From Akkermansiaceae bacterium UBA5020 (GTDB lineage Bacteria > Verrucomicrobiota > Verrucomicrobiia > Verrucomicrobiales > DEV007): a DNA stretch of 11,615 nucleotides. The position numbers and the translations under genes were made by a program. Each line of letters starts with the position of its first letter. Within the stretch, counting starts at the first letter, position 1. Location of the stretch: assembly GCA_002396885.1 (NCBI GenBank), contig DGXY01000076.1, positions 1 to 11,615 on the forward strand. Reading direction: 5' to 3'. This document shows, piece after piece, positions 1 through 6,908 of this stretch. The notes beneath the pieces were generated by a model. It was not told the DNA's origin, did no database searches, and saw only the letters and a list, made by a program, of their open reading frames with translations.

Positions 1-27
1 AAGGTAGGCTTTCCTTTATTTATAATT

Positions 28-55
28 TTGACAAATATAATAATTTTCATATAAT
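28..55 (+). promoter_or_regulatory. Consensus sigma-70 promoter of the small secreted protein gene
   Basis: A perfect -35 box TTGACA lies at 28-33 and a perfect -10 box TATAAT at 50-55, separated by 16 bases. Both sit in an AT-rich stretch (1-60) that contrasts with the high-GC surroundings. Transcription would start at about 61-63. That disfavours the ATG at 61, which would be leaderless, and supports the ATG at 91 with a leader of roughly 29 bases. The boxes are seen directly; activity is inferred. No operator-like palindrome is obvious beside it. Confidence 0.75.
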
Positions 56-90
56 TGGAAATGCCCGATCTTTTGACGGCGCCCGTTTCC

Positions 91-369
91 ATGATCCGCC
101 CGGCTCTCGTTTCCCTCCTTTGGCTCCTCGTCGTTCCTGCGGCGGGAGAGGCCGCCGATTCCCAGCCGAAGCCGAAGGCACCCGTCAAGACGCCCCCCTC
201 CTCTTGGGACGCCCACGTCTGGGAACCTGGAAGTGTCGAGTCTTTCTGGCGAGTCCGAGGCGCTGCGGCGACCACGGGCGAACCTGGTAAGGCCAAGTCC
301 GCCTCCGCCCCAACCGCTCCCACGGCCTCCGCGCCTTCCGATTTTTCCAGCAGACAGTCCGGGAAGTAA
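91..369 (+). CDS. Small exported Pro/Ala-rich protein, function unknown
   Basis: This 92-residue protein belongs to no family I recognise. Residues 1-22 form a classic signal peptide: an Arg near the start, a Leu/Val-rich core (SLLWLLVV) and a probable cleavage site at GEA-AD, so it should be secreted or periplasmic. There is no lipobox Cys. The mature part opens with a Lys/Pro stretch, then a Trp-rich patch at about 38-55 (SSWDAHVWEP, FWRVRG), and ends in a low-complexity Ala/Pro/Ser tail. I chose ATG 91 over TTG 55 and ATG 61 because the signal peptide begins there and the upstream promoter would start transcription near 62. No convincing ribosome site precedes it. Third codon positions are mostly G or C, as in a real gene. 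It is monocistronic, with its own promoter before and a strong terminator after. Coding status is likely but not certain for so short a frame. Confidence 0.6.
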   Translation: MIRPALVSLLWLLVVPAAGEAADSQPKPKAPVKTPPSSWDAHVWEPGSVESFWRVRGAAATTGEPGKAKSASAPTAPTASAPSDFSSRQSGK

Positions 370-416
370 CCAGCTCGACGTCCCTGCCCAATCTCAAGGC
401 GCGTCTGGAATAATGA

Positions 417-449
417 GCCCCTGCAGCGACCCTGCGGGGGCTTTTTCTT
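417..449 (+). terminator. Strong intrinsic terminator after the small protein gene
   Basis: Ten base pairs join 417-426 (GCCCCTGCAG) with 432-441 (CTGCGGGGGC), including one G-U pair, around a five-base loop CGACC. TTTTTCTT follows at 442-449. This is a textbook rho-independent terminator on the plus strand. It ends the transcript begun near 62 and insulates the downstream protease gene. It also argues that the protease does not start at the ATG at 413, which lies immediately before the stem. Confidence 0.88.
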
Positions 450-487
450 GCCTTGCGGGAACCCCGCTCCCGTCGTCCATTGGAAAG

Positions 488-1150
488 ATGCTGCCCGAGA
501 CGCCCGACCGCGCTCCGAATACCCCGAATGAATGGGGCATCCTCGTGATCCTCTCGTTCTTCTTCGGCCTGTTTCTCCTCCTCGAACTTGCCCGCGAGTT
601 TTCGATCGAGAAGCTCAGCGTGCCCTTCTTCCTGATCTCGTGGGTCATCCTCCTCGTGATCCACGAGGCCGGTCACGCGCTGATGGCCCACCTCGTCGGC
701 TGGCGGGTCGAACGCATCGCAATCGGAAGCGGCCGGGTGCGGATGGAGCGGCGCATCCTCGGGGTGCCGGTGGAATTCCGCACCCTGCCCCTTTCCGGCT
801 ACGTCGTGCCACGGCCTCGCGACCTCCACGTCCCGCGCTTGAAGCAATGCCTCATCTTCGCGGCAGGACCGGGGATCGAATTGCTCCTCATCGCGCTCAT
901 CGCCCTCGTGGTCGGGCCCGATCGCCTGCTCACGGCGTCGGGGCAGCCGGGAATGATCGCCTTGCAGACCTTCTGCGTGGCAGCGGTGTTCGGAGCCGGA
1001 TTCAACTTGATCCCCTTCCCTCATGCGGATGGTAAAGGCGGCGTCTCGTGGTCCGACGGGCTCGGCATGATCCTCTGTTGGCGGACGAGCGATGAGACCT
1101 ACCGGCAATGGCGGGACGGGGAGCCGCCCCGGAGCGGCGAAAGCGAATAG
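488..1150 (+). CDS. Small membrane zinc metalloprotease, M50 (site-2 protease-like) family
   Basis: This 220-residue integral membrane protein is predicted to cleave substrates within or beside the inner membrane, as M50 proteases do. The zinc motif HEAGH is at residues 59-63 (H59, E60, H63) in a hydrophobic helix (about 45-66). The second motif is NLIPFP at 173-178, with the candidate third ligand in SDG (D190); D181 is an alternative. AAGPG at 125-129 occupies the place of the family's GPxxN helix but lacks the Asn. Other membrane segments are about 16-33, 121-142 and 158-177. No PDZ or CBS domain is present, so it is a minimal version. The start at 488 is preferred because the in-frame ATGs at 233 and 413 lie inside the preceding gene or at its terminator. 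The ribosome site is weak (GGAAAG close to the ATG). No clear promoter is visible between the terminator and the start. The substrate is unknown. Being M50-like is secure; proteolytic activity is inferred. Confidence 0.85.
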   Translation: MLPETPDRAPNTPNEWGILVILSFFFGLFLLLELAREFSIEKLSVPFFLISWVILLVIHEAGHALMAHLVGWRVERIAIGSGRVRMERRILGVPVEFRTLPLSGYVVPRPRDLHVPRLKQCLIFAAGPGIELLLIALIALVVGPDRLLTASGQPGMIALQTFCVAAVFGAGFNLIPFPHADGKGGVSWSDGLGMILCWRTSDETYRQWRDGEPPRSGESE

Positions 1151-1159
1151 TTTGGAGGC

Positions 1160-1256
1160 GGAGAGAGGCGGCCTACAATCGAGCGGAGAAAAGGCGGCCT
1201 ACAATCGAGCGGAGAGGAGGATGCCTACAATCGAGCGAGGAAGAGGCGGCCTACGG
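1160..1256. repeat. Tandem array A, 26-bp period, three full copies plus a partial one
   Basis: The core CCTACAATCGAGCG begins at 1172, 1198 and 1224. A fourth partial copy has CCTAC at 1250, so the spacing is exactly 26 bases each time. The preceding part of the unit is purine-rich (GGAGAGAGGCGG and variants). Copies 1 and 2 are almost identical; copy 3 has GAT in place of GCG before the core; copy 4 diverges after CCTAC into GGAATAA. The period is not a multiple of three, which argues against a repeated peptide. There are no variable spacers, so it is not a CRISPR array. Confidence 0.9.
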
Positions 1257-1264
1257 AATAAACG

Positions 1265-1420
1265 GAAAACGCGGAATTAGGGATGGCCGAGATAGATGCC
1301 GTAGGCATCAAAAGACGCAGAAAACGCGGAACTACAAAAGACCGAGATAGATGCCGTAGGCATCAAAAGACGCAGAAAACGCGGAACTACAGAGGACCGA
1401 GATAGATGCCGCAGGCAGAA
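1265..1420. repeat. Tandem array B, 55-bp period, with an internal hairpin
   Basis: CCGAGATAGATGCC begins at 1287, 1342 and 1397, and GAAAACGCGGAA begins at 1265, 1320 and 1375, so the period is exactly 55 bases. Within the unit GATGCC-GTA-GGCATC forms a perfect six-base-pair hairpin with a three-base loop, at 1295-1309 and 1350-1364. In the third copy the loop is GCA and the stem is reduced to TGCC/GGCA, because about 12 bases after GGC are missing and the unit runs straight into AGAAAAC. Neither strand has a T-run after the hairpin, so it is not a canonical terminator. The ACGCAGAAAACGCGGAA part resembles purine-rich intergenic repeats I associate with Verrucomicrobia genomes; that link is from memory and weak. 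Confidence 0.9.
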
Positions 1421-1486
1421 AACATGACTATTTCCTGAGTTCCGTCGACACTCGATACTCTTTAAGGGGACCAATTCTCCGAAGGC

Positions 1487-4099
1487 TCACGCCATCCGCC
1501 GCGGCTTGAAGAGATCGACGACGCCGAGGACGTTCTCCCAGCGCCGGATCGCGAGATCGAGGAGGAAGACGACGAGGAAGGCGAGCATCAGCGAGGGCCA
1601 GAGCTCGACGTAGCGGGCGACATCCTCCCCGGTGAGTTCTAGCGGCGTGTCGGCATTTTCCAGATAGGTTCCGCCGGTGATGGTGCAGGCTTCCTTCAGC
1701 AAGGTATCGTCGATCTGCCCGGTCGCGACTTCGGTGGAGGGGTTGTGAACGTGACCGGCCGAGACCATCTGCGATCCGGAGCGGGCGCGGACGAGGTAGA
1801 CGCCGGGATCACTGGGGCGGAAGCTCGAGCCATACCAGCCCGGACCCTCCTGCTCGAGCGTGAGCGTCGCGATCGTTTTCATGCCCGAGCCGAGGGCATT
1901 GGCGGGGACGTGGAAGACATCGGCCTCGACCGTGGCTCCGTCGCGCCGGGTCGCGGCATCTTCGGCGAGATCGACGGTGATGTTCACCTCGGACCCTTGC
2001 TCCTCGAGGCGCAAATCCATGAAGAGCCCCTGCGGCGCCCGCGCGGTCTCGCGGAGGATCTGCGACCAGAGGCGGCTGTAACCTTCCCAATCGGAAACCC
2101 AGAGGGCGGCCCAGCGGGATTTGCAGTCGGAGGTGAAGGCGGTGACTTTCCCCAGGCCGAACCGCCAATGGGCGAGAAGCGGATCGCCCGTGTCGGTGAC
2201 GAGCGGGATCTGCGCCGTCGCCTTGCGGTTCGTCTTCACATAGCCGAGCAAGGGAGGTGCCTGGCCGTCCTCCCAATCGCGCAGCATGGGGTGTTTCTCG
2301 ACGAGCTTCGGCTCGAAGGCCTCCTCCCGGATCATGCGGCCGGTGTGGGTGAGGGTATCCTGGGTGAAAATGCGGACGATGGAGTTCGGGTCCATCGTGA
2401 CGTAGCTTTGTCCGCCGCCGGCCGCGGCAATCGATTGGAGCAGCCCGACCTGCGCGCCTGCACCGACCGCGACGGTCGAGATGGTGATGCCCTCGGCCTG
2501 ACATTGGGAAGCAAGGGCCTGATACCCTTCGCCCGAGGTCTGCCCATCGGTGAGGACGATCATGTGTTTGATCTTCGACTTCACCCGGTTCAATTCCTCG
2601 CGGGCCCGCACCATGCCGGGATAGGCGTTGGTGCCCCCCCCCGAACCGATCAGGGCAATCTGGCTGGCGATCGTGCTGATGGAGGTGACCTTCGTCATCG
2701 GCACGACCTCGTGGACCTGGGAATCAAAAGCGTAGACGCCGATGGAATCCTTGTTCGTGAGCAGCTCGGCACTGGCGACGGCGGCGGCCTTGCAGATCTC
2801 GATCTTTTGTCCGGCCATGGAGCCGGAGCGGTCGATGACGAGGGCGAGGGCCGAGGATTGGAACTCCTCCTGATCGGGAGCCTTGAGTTTCACCGGCAGG
2901 ATTTCCTCGATCGGGGTGCGGTAATAACCTCCGACACCGAACGAACTCATCCCGCCGATCATGACAAACCCGCCGCCGAGCTTCTCGACGTAGTCGCGGA
3001 TCGCGGTCATGCGGGCTTCGCCGATGCGGTGAGCGGGGATATCGGAGAGGATGATGCCGTCGTAGCCGGCGAGTTCCTGGAGCGACTCAGGGAGGCCCTC
3101 GGGCGCCCTCACATCGAGGCGGATGCCCTCCTTCTCCATCGCCCCGACGAGGAAACGCGACTCGCCCTCCTCGCCTTCGACATAGAGGAAGAGCGGCTTG
3201 CCCCGGACATCGACGATGGCGAGGGACTCGTTGTTTTCGGGAATGGCATCGCGCCCTTCGAAGCCCTCGATGACGGCGCGGTAGTTGTAGATGTTCCGCT
3301 TTTCGGGGACCCGCGTGAAACGATGGGTGAAAAGCTCGCCCGCCTTCAGAGCAACGTCGATGGAATCGACCTCGACGCCGTTTTCAAAGAGGCGCAGCTT
3401 CCCGGGTCCCGCGAGTGATCCCTCGACGGTGGCCTCGAGATCGAGGCTGGCGCCTTCGTTGAGCCGCGATTGCGAACTGGCGAGACGGGTCACGCGCACA
3501 TCGGGCTGGATCGTGCCAGTGACGCCGAGCGCGTGGATCTTGATGCCCGCGACGGCGGCCTCATTGGCCGCATCGACGAGCGAGCCCTGCGTCTCGACAC
3601 CATCACCGACAAGGATGAGGTGGCGGCTCGACCCGGCCGGGAAAAGCCCGCGGGCGAGGAGCGCGCCGCGTTCGAAATTCGAAGAGGCGCCGATTTCCCC
3701 CATCAGGGCCGTGGCGGCGGCGGGGTCGGGAAGGTCGCCCTTGCTCCCGGGATGGAGGAGAAGCCGTCCCTCCGAGCCGACCGCGACATAACCGACGGTG
3801 GCCCCGGAACCGAGCGTTTCGCGGACACGGGCGGCCGACTCGTAGACGCTCTTCAAACCCGCCTCCCCTTGGCTGCGGCTGTGATCGAGGAGGAAGAGCA
3901 CGGACTGGTCACGGCTCGTCATGAGGCGGGCCGGCGAAGCGATCGCGAGAATCGCGAGGAGGACGAGGAGCACCCGGGTCACAAGGAGGAGGCGGCGACG
4001 TCCCGCCCCCATCGGATGGGTCGAACGCGCATCGAACCAGACGAGCAGGGCGAGGGCCGGCAGGATGAGCAAGAGGGCTTTGGGATACAACCAGTCCAT
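1487..4099 (-). CDS. Large membrane protein with two VWA-like modules and a GATase-like domain
   Basis: This 870-residue protein is the last gene of the leftward cluster. Two membrane helices (about 5-22 and 37-55) flank a basic loop (RRR at 34-36), and a third (about 832-849) precedes a basic tail. By the positive-inside rule the bulk is periplasmic. The first VWA-like module has D72-H-S-R-S76 and VGDG near 165-168, but SSNF stands where the metal-site Thr is expected. Residues about 300-405 resemble the class I glutamine-amidotransferase-like fold (GYDGIILSD, then GGGFVMIGG) without an evident catalytic Cys, so it is probably a binding domain. The second VWA is canonical: D423-R-S-G-S427, Thr490 in GGGTN and D518 in LTDGQ. 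A beta-rich region follows. The start codon is ATG, nine bases after the upstream stop, with no good Shine-Dalgarno site. Proteins of this architecture commonly accompany MoxR/BatA operons. The role, perhaps an envelope scaffold, is inferred. Confidence 0.88.
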   Translation of the reverse strand: MDWLYPKALLLILPALALLVWFDARSTHPMGAGRRRLLLVTRVLLVLLAILAIASPARLMTSRDQSVLFLLDHSRSQGEAGLKSVYESAARVRETLGSGATVGYVAVGSEGRLLLHPGSKGDLPDPAAATALMGEIGASSNFERGALLARGLFPAGSSRHLILVGDGVETQGSLVDAANEAAVAGIKIHALGVTGTIQPDVRVTRLASSQSRLNEGASLDLEATVEGSLAGPGKLRLFENGVEVDSIDVALKAGELFTHRFTRVPEKRNIYNYRAVIEGFEGRDAIPENNESLAIVDVRGKPLFLYVEGEEGESRFLVGAMEKEGIRLDVRAPEGLPESLQELAGYDGIILSDIPAHRIGEARMTAIRDYVEKLGGGFVMIGGMSSFGVGGYYRTPIEEILPVKLKAPDQEEFQSSALALVIDRSGSMAGQKIEICKAAAVASAELLTNKDSIGVYAFDSQVHEVVPMTKVTSISTIASQIALIGSGGGTNAYPGMVRAREELNRVKSKIKHMIVLTDGQTSGEGYQALASQCQAEGITISTVAVGAGAQVGLLQSIAAAGGGQSYVTMDPNSIVRIFTQDTLTHTGRMIREEAFEPKLVEKHPMLRDWEDGQAPPLLGYVKTNRKATAQIPLVTDTGDPLLAHWRFGLGKVTAFTSDCKSRWAALWVSDWEGYSRLWSQILRETARAPQGLFMDLRLEEQGSEVNITVDLAEDAATRRDGATVEADVFHVPANALGSGMKTIATLTLEQEGPGWYGSSFRPSDPGVYLVRARSGSQMVSAGHVHNPSTEVATGQIDDTLLKEACTITGGTYLENADTPLELTGEDVARYVELWPSLMLAFLVVFLLDLAIRRWENVLGVVDLFKPRRMA

Positions 4100-4108
4100 T
4101 CCAGAATC

Positions 4109-5959
4109 TCAGTAGACGGCGTGGCGGTGAAAGAGCCAGCTCTCGAGGAGAAGCACCATCGCGACCGCCGCGAGGAGCCAGAGTTTCAAATTGCCGGCGA
4201 AGCGGTTTGAGGTGGCGAAGTAGGCGGGATCGCCTTCCTCCCCTTCCCCGCGCGAACGGAGATCGGTCTCCTCGCGCGAGAGCAGGTGCGAGGCCCCTCG
4301 CAGTCCGCTATCGGTCTCCCAGACGCCGCGACGATCCATCTCGACGACGTCGGAGGTGATGGGAAACGTCGCCCTTTTCGTCCCCGCGCCGCTTTCCGTC
4401 CAGGTGATCGTCGTGCCGGTGACGGGCGCAAGCTCACCGGAGCGGTAGAGGCGGTTCGAGCCACCCCGTTCCTCCTGATTGACACACCAGAAGAGGGCGT
4501 TGCCCATGAGAATGGGGAACGAGGCGGTGAGCGGGAGGCGCTCGGAAAGGCCCGGGGAAAAACCCATCACGACGATTCGCTGCCCACCGACCTCACCCGC
4601 GGAGAGGACGGGATCCTTCCCGGCGAACCAGAGCGGCTCGAGCGATCCCCGCGCTTCGTAGAGTCCGGTCTGGGTCAGGGCGACCCGGCTGCTGCTGACG
4701 CGGAAAAGCACGGGGTGATCCTCCATTCCGACGCGCACGGAATCATACGGCACGGGAGCGGCGAGACGTTTCGCGACGAGGGGTCCGGCGAAGTCGGGAG
4801 GATTGAGCACGATCGCGGGCGTATCGGTCGGCCATTCGGCAGGGAGCCAGCCGTCGAAGATCACGGCATCGACTTTCTCGGAGAGCGGCCAGGCTTTGGG
4901 GCCACCCTTGAGCAGCTCAAAGGTGCCCGACTCCTGCAGCGAGGATAGGGCGAAGCGGGTGTAGGGATCCTCGCTCTCATCGGGGCGGATCCACGCGGCG
5001 AGAATGGGCCGGATCTCGGGGAGCGGCAGGGTGACCTCGTCGTCGAGGGAAAACTGGTCGCCTTCGGCGGCGAGGGCGAGACGGAGGATCTGATCGCGCG
5101 AGCCGTTGATGCGGAAGGTCAGGGCAGTCTCGTCGCCAGGCTCGAGATCGATCTCGCGCACCTGGCTGGGGATGCCGCCGACCGAGACCTGGAGTTTCGC
5201 CTTGGCCGCAGCGGGCGCGTCCTGATTCAGCGCGATCCTGACAAAGACATCATAGCGGGCGTGTTCGAGAGGCACGCCGCGGAGGGAGACGGCGGTGATC
5301 CCGGCATTCGTGACCTCGGGCAGGGCGAGATTGAGTTCGTGCAGTTTCAGGTCCTCTCCGGGGTTCTCGAGGAGGCGGTCGCTGAGATGCCACACCGCCG
5401 TGGGCGGCTCGAGTCCGGCAATCATGCGGGCGGTCTCGAGCGCGGTATCGGGACGCCCCGCGATAGGCCGCGCCGTGACCGACTCGAGCCGGGAGAGGAG
5501 TTCACGCCGTTTCGTGGTGCGCGGCTGGAGGACTTCGGCCCGCTGGTCGTAGGCGACGAGGGCGATCCCGACCTCTTCGGGCACCTTGGTGAGACGGTCG
5601 CGGAGGAGGCGTTTGGCCCCATCGAGTCGGCTTTCCCCGTTTTCATCGCGCACTTCCATCGAGGCCGAGCGATCGAGGAGAACGACGACGGTTCGGTAGC
5701 GGTCGGCATCGTCCTGCCGCACGATGAGCCGCGAAAGGACAAAGATCGCGAGGGCGAGAAGGAGCAGCGTCATCGCCAGGGAGAGCCAGCGTTTCAGCCG
5801 CCGCAGCCAGGCCGACTCCTGATGCTCGCGGGCGAGGGTTTTGAAAAAGACGAGCGTGGAGACGCGCACCTTCTTTGAGCGGCGGCGCACGAGGTAGAGG
5901 ACCACGGGAATGATCCCGAGGAGGAGGAGCCAGAGAGAGCCTGGATTGAGAAATTCCAT
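4109..5959 (-). CDS. BatA-like membrane protein with VWA domain
   Basis: This 616-residue protein has the BatA-type N-terminus: a short helix beginning FLNPGSLWLLL (about 8-24), a strongly basic loop (RRRSKK, RRLKRW), and a second helix (about 60-78). The VWA domain follows directly, with its metal site complete: D96-R-S-A-S100, T172 in the PDTAL segment and D194 in HLSD. Residues about 240-560 form a long beta-rich and mixed region, with SAGEVGGQRIVVMGFSPG near 453-470, and a C-terminal helix (about 591-609) ends in HRHAVY. The basic first loop places the VWA in the periplasm. The family name comes from the Bacteroides aerotolerance (Bat) genes, but most members have no demonstrated function. 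It starts with ATG 15 bases after the DUF58 stop; TGAGGA at that stop is a possible ribosome site, about 12 bases away. It probably pairs with the downstream VWA protein. Confidence 0.88.
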   Translation of the reverse strand: MEFLNPGSLWLLLLGIIPVVLYLVRRRSKKVRVSTLVFFKTLAREHQESAWLRRLKRWLSLAMTLLLLALAIFVLSRLIVRQDDADRYRTVVVLLDRSASMEVRDENGESRLDGAKRLLRDRLTKVPEEVGIALVAYDQRAEVLQPRTTKRRELLSRLESVTARPIAGRPDTALETARMIAGLEPPTAVWHLSDRLLENPGEDLKLHELNLALPEVTNAGITAVSLRGVPLEHARYDVFVRIALNQDAPAAAKAKLQVSVGGIPSQVREIDLEPGDETALTFRINGSRDQILRLALAAEGDQFSLDDEVTLPLPEIRPILAAWIRPDESEDPYTRFALSSLQESGTFELLKGGPKAWPLSEKVDAVIFDGWLPAEWPTDTPAIVLNPPDFAGPLVAKRLAAPVPYDSVRVGMEDHPVLFRVSSSRVALTQTGLYEARGSLEPLWFAGKDPVLSAGEVGGQRIVVMGFSPGLSERLPLTASFPILMGNALFWCVNQEERGGSNRLYRSGELAPVTGTTITWTESGAGTKRATFPITSDVVEMDRRGVWETDSGLRGASHLLSREETDLRSRGEGEEGDPAYFATSNRFAGNLKLWLLAAVAMVLLLESWLFHRHAVY

Positions 5960-5974
5960 GTGCGGCGGCGGTCC

Positions 5975-6895
5975 TCAGGAGTTGCCGGCGAGCGCCGAAC
6001 CCCGCGAGAGCAGGTCGAGGAAAAGTTCGTCAAAGGGACAATCGGTGCGCCAGCGCTGGTAGTCGATCTGGCGAGCCTGGCAGGTCTTTTCGATGTCGTC
6101 GAGAAACTGGCCGAAGCGCTTTTCATAACGCTCGCGGTCTCCGGGGGTGAACCAGAGGCGGCGGTATTCCTGAGTCTCGACATCGTAGAGTTCGATCTCG
6201 CCCTCAACGTCGGGCTTTTCCTCCCACGGGTGGAAAACTTGGATGAAATGAATCTCGCCCGGCCAGGCCGAGGCATGGCGGATCGCCTCGCGGGCCTCAT
6301 CGATGTCCCGTCCGTAGAGGTCAGAAATCACGAAGATGATGCCGTAGCGTTGTTTCCCGGGCTGGAAGTCCTGAAAGCAGCGCTCGAGATCGGTGAGACC
6401 TCCGTATTCGAGATCACGCGCGAAATCGAGGACACGCTGGAGGCTCCCCTGACCCTTCATCGGCGGCGGCGGCGGGGTGAGGCTCGAGCCGATGCCGTGG
6501 AGACTGACCCGGTGATGCCCGACCAAACCCATGTAGGCGAGGGCGACGGCGAGCTTCAGGCTCGTGAGCCGCTTCTCGGGAAAGGGCTCGACCATCGAGG
6601 CGCTCGTGTCGATGACGATGTGGACGTGGAACTCCTGGATCTCCTCGTAGAGACGGATGAAGAGCCGGTCGAGACGCGCGTAGAGGCGCCAGTCGATCGC
6701 ACGGAAATCGTCCTTCGGGGTGTAATGGCGGAAGTCCTTAAACTCGCGGGTGAAACCCGTCGCTGGGGTGTTCTGGAGTCCCTTGCGGCGGAGTTGCTTG
6801 CGCTTCCGCAGACGCAGGAAGAGCGCACGGAGCCGATCGAGGAACTCGGCGTCGAACAATTCCTCCTTGGGAGCAGTGGGTGCGGGGGCGGACAT
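5975..6895 (-). CDS. DUF58 protein (VWA-like, MoxR partner)
   Basis: This 306-residue soluble protein has no signal peptide or membrane helix and is predicted to be cytosolic. The DUF58 signature is clear: GFTREFKDFRHY near 47-58, then the DDFRAIDW-LYAR segment at 62-74. A VWA-type metal site follows, with D96-T-S-A-S100 and FVISD at 188-192. DUF58 proteins are regularly encoded beside MoxR ATPases and are thought to bind them or be remodelled by them; no enzymatic activity is established. I chose ATG 6895, 13 bases after the upstream TAA, over a longer frame reaching 7000, because the extension overlaps the upstream gene and does not resemble the family. The sequence just before the ATG is pyrimidine-rich and has no Shine-Dalgarno site, so translation probably depends on coupling to the gene before. 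A proline run (about 141-145) sits in the middle of the domain. Confidence 0.92.
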   Translation of the reverse strand: MSAPAPTAPKEELFDAEFLDRLRALFLRLRKRKQLRRKGLQNTPATGFTREFKDFRHYTPKDDFRAIDWRLYARLDRLFIRLYEEIQEFHVHIVIDTSASMVEPFPEKRLTSLKLAVALAYMGLVGHHRVSLHGIGSSLTPPPPPMKGQGSLQRVLDFARDLEYGGLTDLERCFQDFQPGKQRYGIIFVISDLYGRDIDEAREAIRHASAWPGEIHFIQVFHPWEEKPDVEGEIELYDVETQEYRRLWFTPGDRERYEKRFGQFLDDIEKTCQARQIDYQRWRTDCPFDELFLDLLSRGSALAGNS

Positions 6896-6908
6896 GGGGA
6901 AGACACAC

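Larger units (their letters stand above)
1151..1486. other. Gene-free gap between convergent genes, mostly tandem repeats
   Basis: This 336-base gap lies between the stop of the M50 gene and the stop of the leftward VWA operon. Bases 1160-1256 and 1265-1420 are two unrelated tandem arrays, listed separately. The remainder, 1421-1486, shows no gene and no stem followed by a T-run on either strand, so I found no canonical terminator for either converging transcript. Small open frames here change phase with the repeats and have no coding signature. Confidence 0.8.

Noticed and set aside
455..467. Small hairpin GCGGG-AAC-CCCGC before the M50 start
   Set aside because: A five-base-pair stem is common by chance in high-GC DNA, and there is no T-run or other sign of function.
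233..487. N-terminal extension of the M50 protease to ATG 233 or ATG 413
   Set aside because: The extension would run through the small secreted gene and a strong intrinsic terminator. The translated part is Pro/Ser-rich and unlike the family.
185..1108. Minus-strand frame of 307 codons across the small gene and the M50 gene
   Set aside because: It covers the mirror of the HEAGH protease and runs through the terminator. Its translation is Arg/Glu-rich without family features.
1160..1420. CRISPR array
   Set aside because: The units are contiguous with no unique spacers, the two halves have different repeat units, and no cas gene is present.
1092..1474. Short frames on both strands inside the repeat region
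   Set aside because: They follow the 26- and 55-bp repeats, whose periods are not multiples of three, and lack any coding signature.
1421..1486. Terminator for the leftward operon
   Set aside because: Only weak, interrupted stems are present and none is followed by a T-run in the leftward direction.
1745..3418. Long plus-strand open frame (557 codons) opposite the large VWA gene
   Set aside because: It is antisense to a gene with clear VWA motifs. Its composition is rich in Asp, Gly, Arg and Ala, as expected from high-GC shadow frames, and no domain is recognisable.
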